Shown here: positions 16,699 to 24,689 of the stretch, piece after piece
Numbering within the stretch: the first letter of the stretch is position 1
Layout: every line of letters begins with the position of its first letter
Virus record (IMG/VR): IMGVR_UViG_3300031772_000127
Location: 1 to 36,857 of that record
Origin: a virus
Length of the DNA: 36,857 nucleotides
Direction: 5' to 3' (one strand)
Made by a program: the position numbers and the translations under genes
The notes under the pieces: generated by a model
What the model was told of the DNA's origin: nothing
The model's input: only the letters and a program-made list of their open reading frames with translations
Database searches by the model: none

Positions 16699-17268
16699 TT
16701 AGACCTGGAGTGGAATGGTCGCCGGAGGATCGTTCGCCGGAATGACGAGGGCCACGGCAAGAATGTCGCCGACCGCCCCATCGTGGGTGAGGGCGCCGAT
16801 CAGACTGGGCACCGGGCGGACGCACGTCGCGGGAATCGCCTCGACGGAAATCTTCCGATTCCCGATACCAGCGCCGGCAATCTTCAAATTGGGAGTGGCG
16901 TAAGCAGCACCGACGAAAGCGCCACCTTCCGCCGCAATGAGCGCGGCAAGTCCGTCGCCGATATCGTTCACACCATCTTTTCCGACTCCGACGTACGTGA
17001 TGTCGAGCGTATCCGGACCGCTGAGGGGGTCCGTCACGGGGTCACGTCCCACCCGGATCCGGTACGCGAACCCCTTGTAGTCGGCAGCGATGGGGTCAGC
17101 AGGATCAAAGAAAGTGATATCCGCCGCGTCCCAATCGCCGTCACCATCCTGAGCCGCTTGGGCAACCTCAAGCGCCTGGGCGATGTTGTCCGCGTCGATG
17201 ACGTGACCAACGAGGCCATTCTTCTTCGGGTTGGCCTTTGCGTTTCCGACGACAAACTTCTGAGCCAT
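16699..17268 (-). CDS. Capsid-adjacent structural protein, one-domain paralogue
   Basis: A 189-residue protein, second gene after the capsid. Near residue 45 it has DGDGDWDAADITFFDP, then FAYRIRVG, LDITYVGVGKDGVNDIGDGL and NLKIAGAGIGNRKISVEAIPA. The same order occurs in the preceding gene (DGDADWTDTDIT, WKFEIRVS, VASYTGVAYV, DTLQQIGVGL), so the two share a domain. Position suggests a head decoration or cement protein, or a head-tail accessory; no homologue is recognised. ATG 17268 follows AGGAAG. Confidence 0.6.
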   Translation of the reverse strand: MAQKFVVGNAKANPKKNGLVGHVIDADNIAQALEVAQAAQDGDGDWDAADITFFDPADPIAADYKGFAYRIRVGRDPVTDPLSGPDTLDITYVGVGKDGVNDIGDGLAALIAAEGGAFVGAAYATPNLKIAGAGIGNRKISVEAIPATCVRPVPSLIGALTHDGAVGDILAVALVIPANDPPATIPLQV

Positions 17269-17283
17269 TGTCGACTTCCTTTC

Positions 17284-18243
17284 TTACGCCAGCTTCTTGA
17301 GAACGAGAGGCGGCACAACGCCCTCATCAATGAATCCGATCGCCAAGGGATCGCCCCCCGCTCCGTCACACACGATCCCGCTGACCAAACGGGGAGACTG
17401 GTCCACTACCCCAGCAGGGGCGTAGATGTCCACCTCAAGAATCTGATCACCGAGAGTACTGGATCCATCGTCCACCCGGAGAATCCGCAAAATCGGATCA
17501 TAGTCGGAAACATAGGTCCCAGGCCCAATCGCCAGGAACAGTGTGACGAGGCCATCACAGACATCCTCAAGACTGTCACCAGCCCCACCAGTGTACAGAA
17601 CGGCGTCAGTCGCCGGAACACCATAGGCAGTAGAAACGCGAACGAGGAAGTTCCAGTTCTCATAGTCCGGCCCGCTGGAGAACTGGATAGAGAGATCGTC
17701 GGCCGCCTTCCCTCCGAACACCAGGCTGTCGACAATCCCGCCTCCGGCCAAGGCAATCGCTCCCGACTTCGCCCCTGGAGGAGTGGCGAAGATAGACATG
17801 CTCCTGTCACCAAGAACATCCCCGCCGCCAGTAGCAACGACAAGTGACCGTGCCTCGTGATCATAGGCCGCGTTGTCGATCTCGGGGAGCGCGTTCAGGG
17901 CAGTCTCAAGACCGACGCCGATCTGTTGAAGAGTGTCAGCAGCCGGACCTCCAAAAACGTACGCCACTCCGGTATAACTCGCGACGAGGTCCGGCTGCGG
18001 AATACCAAAGGCCGGAGGAACCGAGACGCGAATCTCGAACTTCCAACCACCGTACCCGTAGAGAGCGGGATCGGCGATGACCTCGGAGGTGATGTCCGTA
18101 TCGGTCCAATCGGCATCCCCATCGTCCATGACACTGGCGACCTCTCGGGCAGCCGCCTCGGTCGCGGCCGAAACGAGCATGCGCCGAACACAGTTGACAG
18201 ATCCGGAGCTTTCGGGAATGGAAAGCAGATAGATATTAGACAT
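17284..18243 (-). CDS. Capsid-adjacent structural protein with two internal repeats
   Basis: A 319-residue protein that follows the capsid gene and a hairpin. ATG 18243 behind AAAGGAG is preferred over the TTG three codons upstream. Two repeat units are visible: WKFEIRVSVPPAFGIPQPDL...TGV...DTLQQIGVGLETAL (about residues 60-120) and WNFLVRVSTAYGVPATDAVL...TGG...DSLEDVCDGLVTLF (about 190-240), each followed by a GD-containing strand and a hydrophobic I.A.PGA-type element. The next gene carries one more copy. Decoration or head-fibre function is inferred from position only. Confidence 0.6.
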   Translation of the reverse strand: MSNIYLLSIPESSGSVNCVRRMLVSAATEAAAREVASVMDDGDADWTDTDITSEVIADPALYGYGGWKFEIRVSVPPAFGIPQPDLVASYTGVAYVFGGPAADTLQQIGVGLETALNALPEIDNAAYDHEARSLVVATGGGDVLGDRSMSIFATPPGAKSGAIALAGGGIVDSLVFGGKAADDLSIQFSSGPDYENWNFLVRVSTAYGVPATDAVLYTGGAGDSLEDVCDGLVTLFLAIGPGTYVSDYDPILRILRVDDGSSTLGDQILEVDIYAPAGVVDQSPRLVSGIVCDGAGGDPLAIGFIDEGVVPPLVLKKLA

Positions 18244-18271
18244 CGGCTGCAATGCTCCTTTTCGTGAAAAC

Positions 18272-18305
18272 GGGGTAAGGAAAACGGTTGTGCTTTCCTT
18301 ACCCC
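18272..18305 (-). terminator. Hairpin terminator/attenuator after the capsid gene
   Basis: A perfect 12-bp stem forms between GGGGTAAGGAAA (18272-18283) and TTTCCTTACCCC (18294-18305) with a ten-base loop. On the minus strand it is followed by GTTTTC, a short U-run. It lies 14 bases after the capsid stop. A partial terminator here would give more capsid mRNA than downstream mRNA. Confidence 0.65.
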
Positions 18306-18318
18306 ATCGATTACCAAA

Positions 18319-19269
18319 TCAGTTCGTAACGCCGGTGAGCTGACCGACGCCCAGCTCGCTGAAGACGGCGAATCCGCAATACCACTTCACGCGGGTAATG
18401 GACTCGTCCGCGTCCTCCGCCTCTCCGACCTGCACGACATTGATACCCGCCGCCTTCGAGGCAGTGAGGCCCGCAATGCCGTGGGTCCGGGAGCCGTCGT
18501 CGAACGTGCCGGCATAGACCGACGCGGTGTTGGGCGTTCCGCCCTGGACCACGTTCGTCAGGATGTAGTCGTTCCGGAAGATGGGAATCCCGCGGTAGGC
18601 AGGAACCTTGTTCCCGGAGGGCAGTTCAACGGTGTCGTTGATCGATGCCCCGCCGAGCGCACGGAGCAGCGCATTGAAGCTCCGCAGCGTCCGGGCGTGC
18701 ATGAGGATGTAGTCGACCGCCCCATCCTTGTCCGAGATGGTGTCGATCAACGTGTCCAGGTCAACGAACGCCAGAACCTGTCCACCCACGGCCGGAGTGA
18801 CCTTCTGGCCAGCCGGCATGAGCTTGTCCAGGCCCGAGAACTGGAAATTCGCACCCGTTCCCGTGATGAGCATGGTCTGGAACTGACGGCCCAGGCTCTT
18901 CGCCTTCGAGGCGACCTGAACGGCGCGCTGGTCGTTGCCATCGCTGGACCGGGTAGCCTGGATCATGCCGTTCACGTTGGCATCGCCAATGATCGTGGTG
19001 AGCATGGAGGTAACCGGAGTGAAGGTGGCCGCATTCTTCGCGGTCTTGCCGGCGGCGACATCGAGCGCATCAGTGATGGCCGTGCCGACGCCCGCCACAC
19101 CGACCCCGCCGAGCACCAGCTCGCGGTTGTAGGCAAGGGCGTTCCCGTCGATACCATCGAAGGGAAGCATGTCGAACATGCGATTGACGGTGACGACGTT
19201 CTCGATGACACCGGCGACCAGATCATCCTGTGCCAAGTAGCCGGACATCTGCAGCGTAACAGACGGCAT
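18319..19269 (-). CDS. Major capsid protein (HK97 fold)
   Basis: A 316-residue protein directly after the scaffold gene. ATG 19269 lies behind a strong AGGAGGTG; an upstream in-frame start has no such site. Sequence features fit capsid proteins of the HK97 fold: NRMFDMLPFDGIDGNALAYN at the N-terminus, a VDYILMHARTLRSFNALLRAL helix with the following GIPIFRNDYILTN, and KWYCGFAVFSELGVGQLTG at the end. Several phages with DUF4055 portals have capsids of this type and size. No protease domain is fused; cleavage would need a separate enzyme. Confidence 0.85.
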   Translation of the reverse strand: MPSVTLQMSGYLAQDDLVAGVIENVVTVNRMFDMLPFDGIDGNALAYNRELVLGGVGVAGVGTAITDALDVAAGKTAKNAATFTPVTSMLTTIIGDANVNGMIQATRSSDGNDQRAVQVASKAKSLGRQFQTMLITGTGANFQFSGLDKLMPAGQKVTPAVGGQVLAFVDLDTLIDTISDKDGAVDYILMHARTLRSFNALLRALGGASINDTVELPSGNKVPAYRGIPIFRNDYILTNVVQGGTPNTASVYAGTFDDGSRTHGIAGLTASKAAGINVVQVGEAEDADESITRVKWYCGFAVFSELGVGQLTGVTN

Positions 19270-19405
19270 GGACACACCTCCTGAAAGGTTGGTGATTAAA
19301 ACAATCCGAAGAAACCTGCCCACAGTTCCTTCGAATCACTCTCAGGAAGGGCACAACAGCCGTCACGCCTTACGGATCACCCGTCTGCGTGTTCGATCTA
19401 CTTCA

Positions 19406-19414
19406 AGAATACCA
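19406..19414 (-). promoter_or_regulatory. Possible extended -10 promoter upstream of the capsid gene
   Basis: In the gap between scaffold and capsid the minus strand reads TGGTATTCT, matching the TGGTA core of the bipartite element but without TCATGA upstream. It could give extra capsid transcript. The match is short, so the call is weak. Confidence 0.25.
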
Positions 19415-19430
19415 CACGAAATCTCCGCCC

Positions 19431-20222
19431 TTAGATTCCGGCCTTCCGAAGGCCGGCGGAGATCCTATCGATTGACGACAACTTCGCTCCGGCAGGGGGG
19501 ATACGAGCGCCGGTAGACCCCGGGGGAGTGCCGCCGCCGCGAGGAACCTCCGACTTGAAGAGCGGCGCGTACTTGGGATTCCGCTTCATGTCGGCGATCA
19601 GTTCGGCAGGGGACATGGGCTGCGCCGTCGCTCCGTTGACCCGCTGGGAACCCTCGGCGTCCACCACGACCGCACGGAACCTGCCGTCCTCCTGAGAGGT
19701 CCGCATGAACGCCTTCGCGAAGGGCAGTACGAGGTCGGCGTCAACCGACTGATCCCCGATCGCAGACCGGAGAGCGTTGTCGATCAGGATCGACTCAAGC
19801 TGCGTGGTCAGGTTCTTGATCGTCCCGTCCTTGGTGCCGAGGTCCTTGGCATGGGCCGCCTTGATATCGGCCTTGATCTTCTCCAGATCCAGCTTCGCGT
19901 CCTTGCCCTTGGCAAGTTGCTCCTGGAATTCGTCGATCTTCGCCTGGATTCCCGACTTGATCTCCTCGGGAGACGTTCCGAACTCAGTGAGGGGTGACAG
20001 GTCCACAGCCCTGCCTTTCAGGTCCGTGGAGATCTTCCGCTCGGCCCTCAGTGCCTTGTTCAGGCCGACGATGGCCTCGACAGCGCCCTTCACGGCACTG
20101 TCGTCGCTCCGGAGTTTGAAGACCCCCTTCTCGGCGGGATCCTCGGCGAACAGGGGACGGAACTGATCGGGAACGATATTGATGTCCTTGACAACGGCGT
20201 TGGTTTCGAAATCGAAGGCCAT
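19431..20222 (-). CDS. Capsid scaffolding protein
   Basis: A 263-residue protein just before the capsid gene. The middle (about residues 85-150) is lysine/glutamate-rich and predicted coiled coil (KSGIQAKIDEFQEQLAKGKD, DLEKIKADIKAAHAKD), followed by QLESILIDNALRSAIGD and a flexible proline-rich tail. This matches small phage scaffold proteins that drive procapsid assembly and then leave. ATG 20222 follows AAGGAG. No protease signature is present. Confidence 0.82.
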   Translation of the reverse strand: MAFDFETNAVVKDINIVPDQFRPLFAEDPAEKGVFKLRSDDSAVKGAVEAIVGLNKALRAERKISTDLKGRAVDLSPLTEFGTSPEEIKSGIQAKIDEFQEQLAKGKDAKLDLEKIKADIKAAHAKDLGTKDGTIKNLTTQLESILIDNALRSAIGDQSVDADLVLPFAKAFMRTSQEDGRFRAVVVDAEGSQRVNGATAQPMSPAELIADMKRNPKYAPLFKSEVPRGGGTPPGSTGARIPPAGAKLSSIDRISAGLRKAGI

Positions 20223-20316
20223 GTTTCTCCTTGACTGAAATCACTTCAGCCAGCCGGGGGGTCACCCCGCCAGCAGGATAGTTGAGAGAACGGTAACACT
20301 CCGGGAGTTGTTGTGC

Positions 20317-20481
20317 TTATTTCTTGTGCGCGTCCACCTCCCTGTGTCCTTGGTGCTTGAAATACTCCACCTGCCGCTCGTGGTTCTTGGCAGCCTCCTT
20401 CGAGTCGAAGGTGCCCAGGTTCTTCTGGCCGTCCTTCGACATCAGACGCCACTTGTTCTCACCCGGTAGTTTTCGAATCAT
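20317..20481 (-). CDS. Small conserved phage protein, unknown function
   Basis: A 54-residue basic protein beginning MIRKLPGENKWRLMSKDGQK and continuing NLGTFDSKEAAKNHERQVEY. The LG.fds.e.A..he..V.yfK pattern is familiar from small proteins of phages and bacteria, with no established role. Its ATG overlaps the stop of the protease gene (ATGA) and has a GGAG-type site upstream. Confidence 0.6.
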   Translation of the reverse strand: MIRKLPGENKWRLMSKDGQKNLGTFDSKEAAKNHERQVEYFKHQGHREVDAHKK

Positions 20482-21149
20482 GAATGCGCCTCCAGGAAAG
20501 CCCTCACGCGCTCCGGCGGAGAGTAGTATCCGAGATAGGTGACGCGTTTCCACCAACTCATGACGCCCGCTATGTACCAGACTCCACCATCCTCCACCAT
20601 AAGGGCTCCGCCGGAATTTCCCGGATAGATGTCCGAGGAAGATCCCGCGAAAGGCTTGTCAATAGGACCCCCATGGACGTCCAGCGCGATGATGTGCCCC
20701 TTAGTGGACATGGGATCGAGAAGCATGGGGCATCCCACGGCATACACTTCCTGGAACAGGTGAAGTGACCCCTGATAGATGGGTGCCGCACTGGCCCCCG
20801 GGACGTACTCCATGATCAGGATCGCAAGGTCCTCGTCTTCACTAATCGCCTCGATGCAAGCGTGTATAGAGATGCGGTCTACGACATGACCCGCCTCGTC
20901 GTAGGTGAACAAGTCAACAGTCACACCATCATCCACGCAGGCACTCACGACATGCGCGGCCGTCAGGACCCAGGTTCCCCTATCCGGAGACGAGGAGATC
21001 ACCGTACCTGAACCGCCATCGTCTCCATGGGTAATTCGGACGCAGGGAGAAATGAGTTGTTCAACCAGGAATTGCTCGGTCGAGACCTTCGGACTACATG
21101 CACTGAGGAGTCCAGAGAACAGCGCAAGCACGAAGATCCGGTTCAACAT
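20478..21149 (-). CDS. Trypsin-like serine protease with lipoprotein signal peptide
   Basis: The 223-residue product has an N-terminal signal peptide ending in a lipobox (LSAC, C18) and a trypsin/DegP-type domain. The triad is readable: H66 in TWVLTAAHVVSAC, D107 in SEDEDLAIL, S179 in YPGNSGGALMV. Secreted and lipid-anchored, it would act in the cell envelope rather than inside the procapsid. It nevertheless sits between MuF and scaffold, where maturation proteases are usually found. Possible roles are envelope modification in lysogens, superinfection exclusion or virion entry; none is shown. ATG follows TAGGAGA. Confidence 0.85.
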   Translation of the reverse strand: MLNRIFVLALFSGLLSACSPKVSTEQFLVEQLISPCVRITHGDDGGSGTVISSSPDRGTWVLTAAHVVSACVDDGVTVDLFTYDEAGHVVDRISIHACIEAISEDEDLAILIMEYVPGASAAPIYQGSLHLFQEVYAVGCPMLLDPMSTKGHIIALDVHGGPIDKPFAGSSSDIYPGNSGGALMVEDGGVWYIAGVMSWWKRVTYLGYYSPPERVRAFLEAHS

Positions 21150-21156
21150 ATGTCTC

Positions 21157-22317
21157 CTATTCGACTCCGAGCTGGTCGAGCGTCAAGGTCTTGCCGGAGG
21201 AGTCAACGAACTGCGACAGGCTCAGCTTACCACTCCGGAATAGGCGCCCTCGAGCCGGGCCGAGGACCTCATCCTGAAAGGCCGCCGTCTGCTGTCCAAG
21301 CCACGTCTGGTATGTGGTCTCCCCGGGGGCCTGACCAATGTTGGCGTCCGCCCAGGCGCTGCGAACCTCCTTGATGGACTGGCCCGTCTCCTTGGCCTGC
21401 GCCCTGAAGTCGACCTCACGCTCCTTGCGGCCCCGCGTGTCGGTGACGTAGGGGCGCTCTCCGAGGGCTCCCTCGCCGTCGATGACGGCGGTCATGACGC
21501 TTCTGCAACCCCAATGCGCAGGCGGTCTTGCGTCCGGCGGCTCCAGCGGGACCGCCCACTCCGGCAGAGGTTTGTCCCCAATCGGCGCGATCATTCCATC
21601 CCGACTCATGCAGATCATCGTCGTCCGTCCATCGAGCACCGATGTCCACCGAAGCCCGATGAGAATGTCGGAGTTCGCTTCCCAGACAGCCTCCCGTGCC
21701 TCGTTCGAGATGTGGTTGACCACCGTACGAACGACGGACTCCACCTGTCTCCGCGTCGTCGCGAGTGTCCCATCACGGAAGGCGTTCGCCGCGGACCCTG
21801 CAACGCGGCGCATGATATCTGGGATGGCCTCGCCCTGGGTAACTCCCATCTGAACAGCACGCTGAATGGATTTCTGGTCCGTGTCGGCGAGATGCTTGAA
21901 CCACTCCTGCATGAAGCTGCCGGCAACCGGCTTTACCTTGGAGGCGGTCCAAGCTTCGGCAGCAGAGACCGAGGCTACCTTCACCTCGGCAGGAAGGACA
22001 GCGACGAGTGCCGCTACCTCCGCAGCAACCTCGACGGCCGAGAACTTCTTGAAGTCGTCGAACGCCTGCGTCTTGATATTGGTAAAGACTTCTTTCCTAC
22101 TGTCCCGGATGTCGGAAAGAAGTCTTTCCCACCGCTTACTCTTGAGGTCGTACTTGCCGCCCATCTCAGATAGGCGGTCGCGAAGGAGCCGCGTCAGCTC
22201 CCGGTCCGCCTTTTCGAGAATGGCCAGGATCGCAACCGCCACGGTGCCGGCGTACCGGCGCACGCGGATCTGGTGCCGCACTGACCCATGGAAGAGGTCA
22301 TCGTTGATGGTCAGCAT
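21157..22317 (-). CDS. MuF-like head morphogenesis protein
   Basis: The 386-residue protein has the MuF C-terminal motif: LRWTSVLDGRTTMICMSRDG near residue 230 and PPDARPPAHWGCRSVMTAV about 40 residues later. The preceding helix carries RTVVNHISNEAREAVW. MuF proteins are minor head components ejected or retained near the portal. The gene follows the portal directly, as usual. No toxin domain is fused at the C-terminus. Confidence 0.9.
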   Translation of the reverse strand: MLTINDDLFHGSVRHQIRVRRYAGTVAVAILAILEKADRELTRLLRDRLSEMGGKYDLKSKRWERLLSDIRDSRKEVFTNIKTQAFDDFKKFSAVEVAAEVAALVAVLPAEVKVASVSAAEAWTASKVKPVAGSFMQEWFKHLADTDQKSIQRAVQMGVTQGEAIPDIMRRVAGSAANAFRDGTLATTRRQVESVVRTVVNHISNEAREAVWEANSDILIGLRWTSVLDGRTTMICMSRDGMIAPIGDKPLPEWAVPLEPPDARPPAHWGCRSVMTAVIDGEGALGERPYVTDTRGRKEREVDFRAQAKETGQSIKEVRSAWADANIGQAPGETTYQTWLGQQTAAFQDEVLGPARGRLFRSGKLSLSQFVDSSGKTLTLDQLGVE

Positions 22318-22320
22318 GGA

Positions 22321-23823
22321 CTACTTCTTCGGTGGCAGAGGACCATCTTCCGGAGGCGGAGGCACGTCCTTCCCGGCAGCCGGCTCTGCATCCTGCGCCA
22401 GCGGATCTATCGGCTGGCCGTCTGTCGGTGCCCCCAGGTCTTCCTCCGACTTGATCTCCTCCAGGTCGACCTCTTCGTCGAAGTCCTCGGCCAGCGTCCC
22501 GCGCCGCTGTAGTTCGTGGACGTAGGTCTTCCGGCTGATGTCCTTGGACGTCCTGGCATTCGCCAGCGCCCCCATGTCTGCCTGATCGCCTGCGGCAGGG
22601 GCGAACTCGGTATTGATGAGAACCTGTCCCGGCTTCTCCACACCGATCCACTTGCCGGTCAGCACCAACGCCTGGTTGAGCGCGTCATTGAAGCGAATCA
22701 CGGCGTCCTGGAGGCCGCTTGTCGACTCAACGGAATCAAGAGCCCTCGCAGTCGCAGTCGTCGAGCCGGGGCGCTTCGTGAGGAACTCCGCCCCATAGTG
22801 CCCCATCTTCTCCTCCAGGTCCTGGAGATCCTGGCGCCCGGCGGCGATGGCGTTGCCCTGATGCTCGACGTAGTACCACTTCCCGCTGGGATCCGGCGTC
22901 GTGAGGACCTTCCTCGGCCCGAGGGGCATCTTCTTCTTGCCCTCGGACTCGTCCTCGTCCACGCCCGAGCACGCGAGGATCGGGAATCGAGCGACCGTGA
23001 GGATGCTCCGCTGGTCAGAACTCGACTGCCAGTGGGCGATGTTCAGGTCGACCAAATCCTCCAGGGGAGGCTTGCCCAACATGAGCCCCATCCGATCGGA
23101 GTAGAAGGTGACGATCGGGATCTCATCGATGTCGAGAAGAGCCGGTGCCTGGATCAACTTCCAGGATCTGTCCCGCAATTCCCATAGCGAGCACGTCACC
23201 TGACCGGCATCGTCCCGGTCGAAGATACGAATCCGGTCCACAAGTTTCTCTGTGAACCCCACCCGTACAAGAGACTGTTCCCGAATCCTGACATGCGTCA
23301 GAACCTCATGCCCGTTGACGATGGCGGAGGAGGCGAAGATCAAGTTCTCCGGCCTCACGAAAGTCCAGTAGGGGCGAAGGTTCTCCTTCAAATCGTTGGC
23401 CACCGTCCGGCCCACGCGGTCCACGCTCGGGAAGTCGACGAGGACATGGGAGACCGATTTCGCCAATCCCTCGCGGAACCAGTTTCGAGCGAAGACGGAG
23501 AGTTGGTTCCCCTGGAGGTCGACGTCGTCGAACAGGTCCTCGATCTCCTTCGGGACATCACTGCCGATCTTGACCGGCTCGCTGAAAGGTCGACCGACCC
23601 AGGAGTTCAGGGTCAACTCCGCCTCATTGAGCAACGTCGAGCACAGGAGGCGCTCCTGATAGGCCAGGTTGCTCTCCTCCTGATGCTGCGGAAGGTAAAT
23701 CTGGCCGGAGGCACGCATCGCCTTCGTCCCGCCGAGGACTGTGTCGATCTTGTCCCAGACAGGGGCCATCGCGCTATAGGCTCGCGAGCGAGTCGACGGA
23801 TCGAGTTTGGGGTCAATGTTCAT
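22321..23823 (-). CDS. Portal protein (DUF4055 family)
   Basis: A 500-residue protein between the terminase/fibre genes and MuF. Features fit DUF4055 portals: an N-terminal WDKIDTVLGGTKAMRASGQ, the LNEAELTLNSWVGRPFSEPV helix and a central VDLNIAHWQSSSDQRSIL segment. The C-terminus is acidic and proline-rich (PPPPEDGPLPPKK). The portal forms the dodecameric DNA channel. ATG 23823 overlaps the upstream stop (ATGA). Confidence 0.9.
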   Translation of the reverse strand: MNIDPKLDPSTRSRAYSAMAPVWDKIDTVLGGTKAMRASGQIYLPQHQEESNLAYQERLLCSTLLNEAELTLNSWVGRPFSEPVKIGSDVPKEIEDLFDDVDLQGNQLSVFARNWFREGLAKSVSHVLVDFPSVDRVGRTVANDLKENLRPYWTFVRPENLIFASSAIVNGHEVLTHVRIREQSLVRVGFTEKLVDRIRIFDRDDAGQVTCSLWELRDRSWKLIQAPALLDIDEIPIVTFYSDRMGLMLGKPPLEDLVDLNIAHWQSSSDQRSILTVARFPILACSGVDEDESEGKKKMPLGPRKVLTTPDPSGKWYYVEHQGNAIAAGRQDLQDLEEKMGHYGAEFLTKRPGSTTATARALDSVESTSGLQDAVIRFNDALNQALVLTGKWIGVEKPGQVLINTEFAPAAGDQADMGALANARTSKDISRKTYVHELQRRGTLAEDFDEEVDLEEIKSEEDLGAPTDGQPIDPLAQDAEPAAGKDVPPPPEDGPLPPKK

Positions 23824-24167
23824 GAAATCTTCGTCAGGTTGTCGATGAAGAAAACCGCTTCCTCATTGAAAGGAAGACCGAGTCCGAGACTTGAATCGTA
23901 CAGGGCCTCGATGGTCAAGAGGCGACTGGCGGGAGAGCTGGCCTCGTCTGACTGGATTGCCAGATCCGCTCCCTTCAACAGAATCGTAATCGTCGAACCA
24001 GGAACTCCCACCATGACGTGAGACAGTCCGTTAATAATGTCTCCCTGGCGGTTCGTCAACGTCCAGTAGATTTCATTCGGGATGACGAGGGCATTCAATT
24101 CGTCGTAGAAGGTCACCACCAAGGCGAAGGTGCTCTTCTCAACCGCCCGCGTTGCGATCGTGATCAT
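23820..24167 (-). CDS. Small structural-looking protein, unknown function
   Basis: A 115-residue beta-rich protein (STFALVVTFYDELNALVIPN, GSTITILLKGADLAI) just before the portal. It resembles the short Ig-like or beta-sandwich proteins accompanying fibre genes. No motif fixes a function. ATG 24167 has upstream GGAATC only. Confidence 0.5.
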   Translation of the reverse strand: MITIATRAVEKSTFALVVTFYDELNALVIPNEIYWTLTNRQGDIINGLSHVMVGVPGSTITILLKGADLAIQSDEASSPASRLLTIEALYDSSLGLGLPFNEEAVFFIDNLTKIS

Positions 24168-24169
24168 GA

Positions 24170-24682
24170 TCAGATTCCGTCGTCAGCAGCCGCGAAGTTG
24201 TACTGGACCACCAGCGAATCGCCACTGCTTAGAATCTTGTTGCCGGCGGTAAATGGAGCGCAGCAAAGAAGCACTCCAACTCCTCCTCCCTTGACATCGC
24301 TGGTCGTCAGGAAAGCTCCACCGATATGCGTGGTATCGACGTTGATGGAGAACGTCGCCTTCGCGGCGCTGTTGCTCTCGGTCTGGTTCGTCCGGACACC
24401 GGTATAGGTCTGACGATCACCTTCGCCATAGGCCACAACCTCGGCCCAACCAGCATGACCCCCCATATTATCTCCGGCGGCCGGAGCAGGAGTGTCCCCC
24501 GTGATACCAACGTGCCAGTCCGTATACTGGGTGCCGCCGTTGAACAGGTCGTCGATGATGAGTTGGAGCGCGGGATTCGGGACGAGATTCTTCGCCGTGT
24601 CGTGCCACAGGAACTTCCCGTCCTTGTCATACGCCCAAACATCGAACACTCCACCGAAACGAGCCTTCTGTGCTTGAATCAT
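24170..24682 (-). CDS. Putative fibre-cassette structural protein
   Basis: A 170-residue protein starting at ATG 24682 behind GAGGGA. It contains FDVWAYDKDGKFLWHDTAKN and DWHVGITGDTPAPAAGD, a pattern recurrent in phage proteins of unknown fold that accompany tail or head fibres. It lies in a cassette between TerL and portal. Beta-rich; no catalytic residues recognised. Confidence 0.5.
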   Translation of the reverse strand: MIQAQKARFGGVFDVWAYDKDGKFLWHDTAKNLVPNPALQLIIDDLFNGGTQYTDWHVGITGDTPAPAAGDNMGGHAGWAEVVAYGEGDRQTYTGVRTNQTESNSAAKATFSINVDTTHIGGAFLTTSDVKGGGVGVLLCCAPFTAGNKILSSGDSLVVQYNFAAADDGI

Positions 24683-24689
24683 TGGTCCC

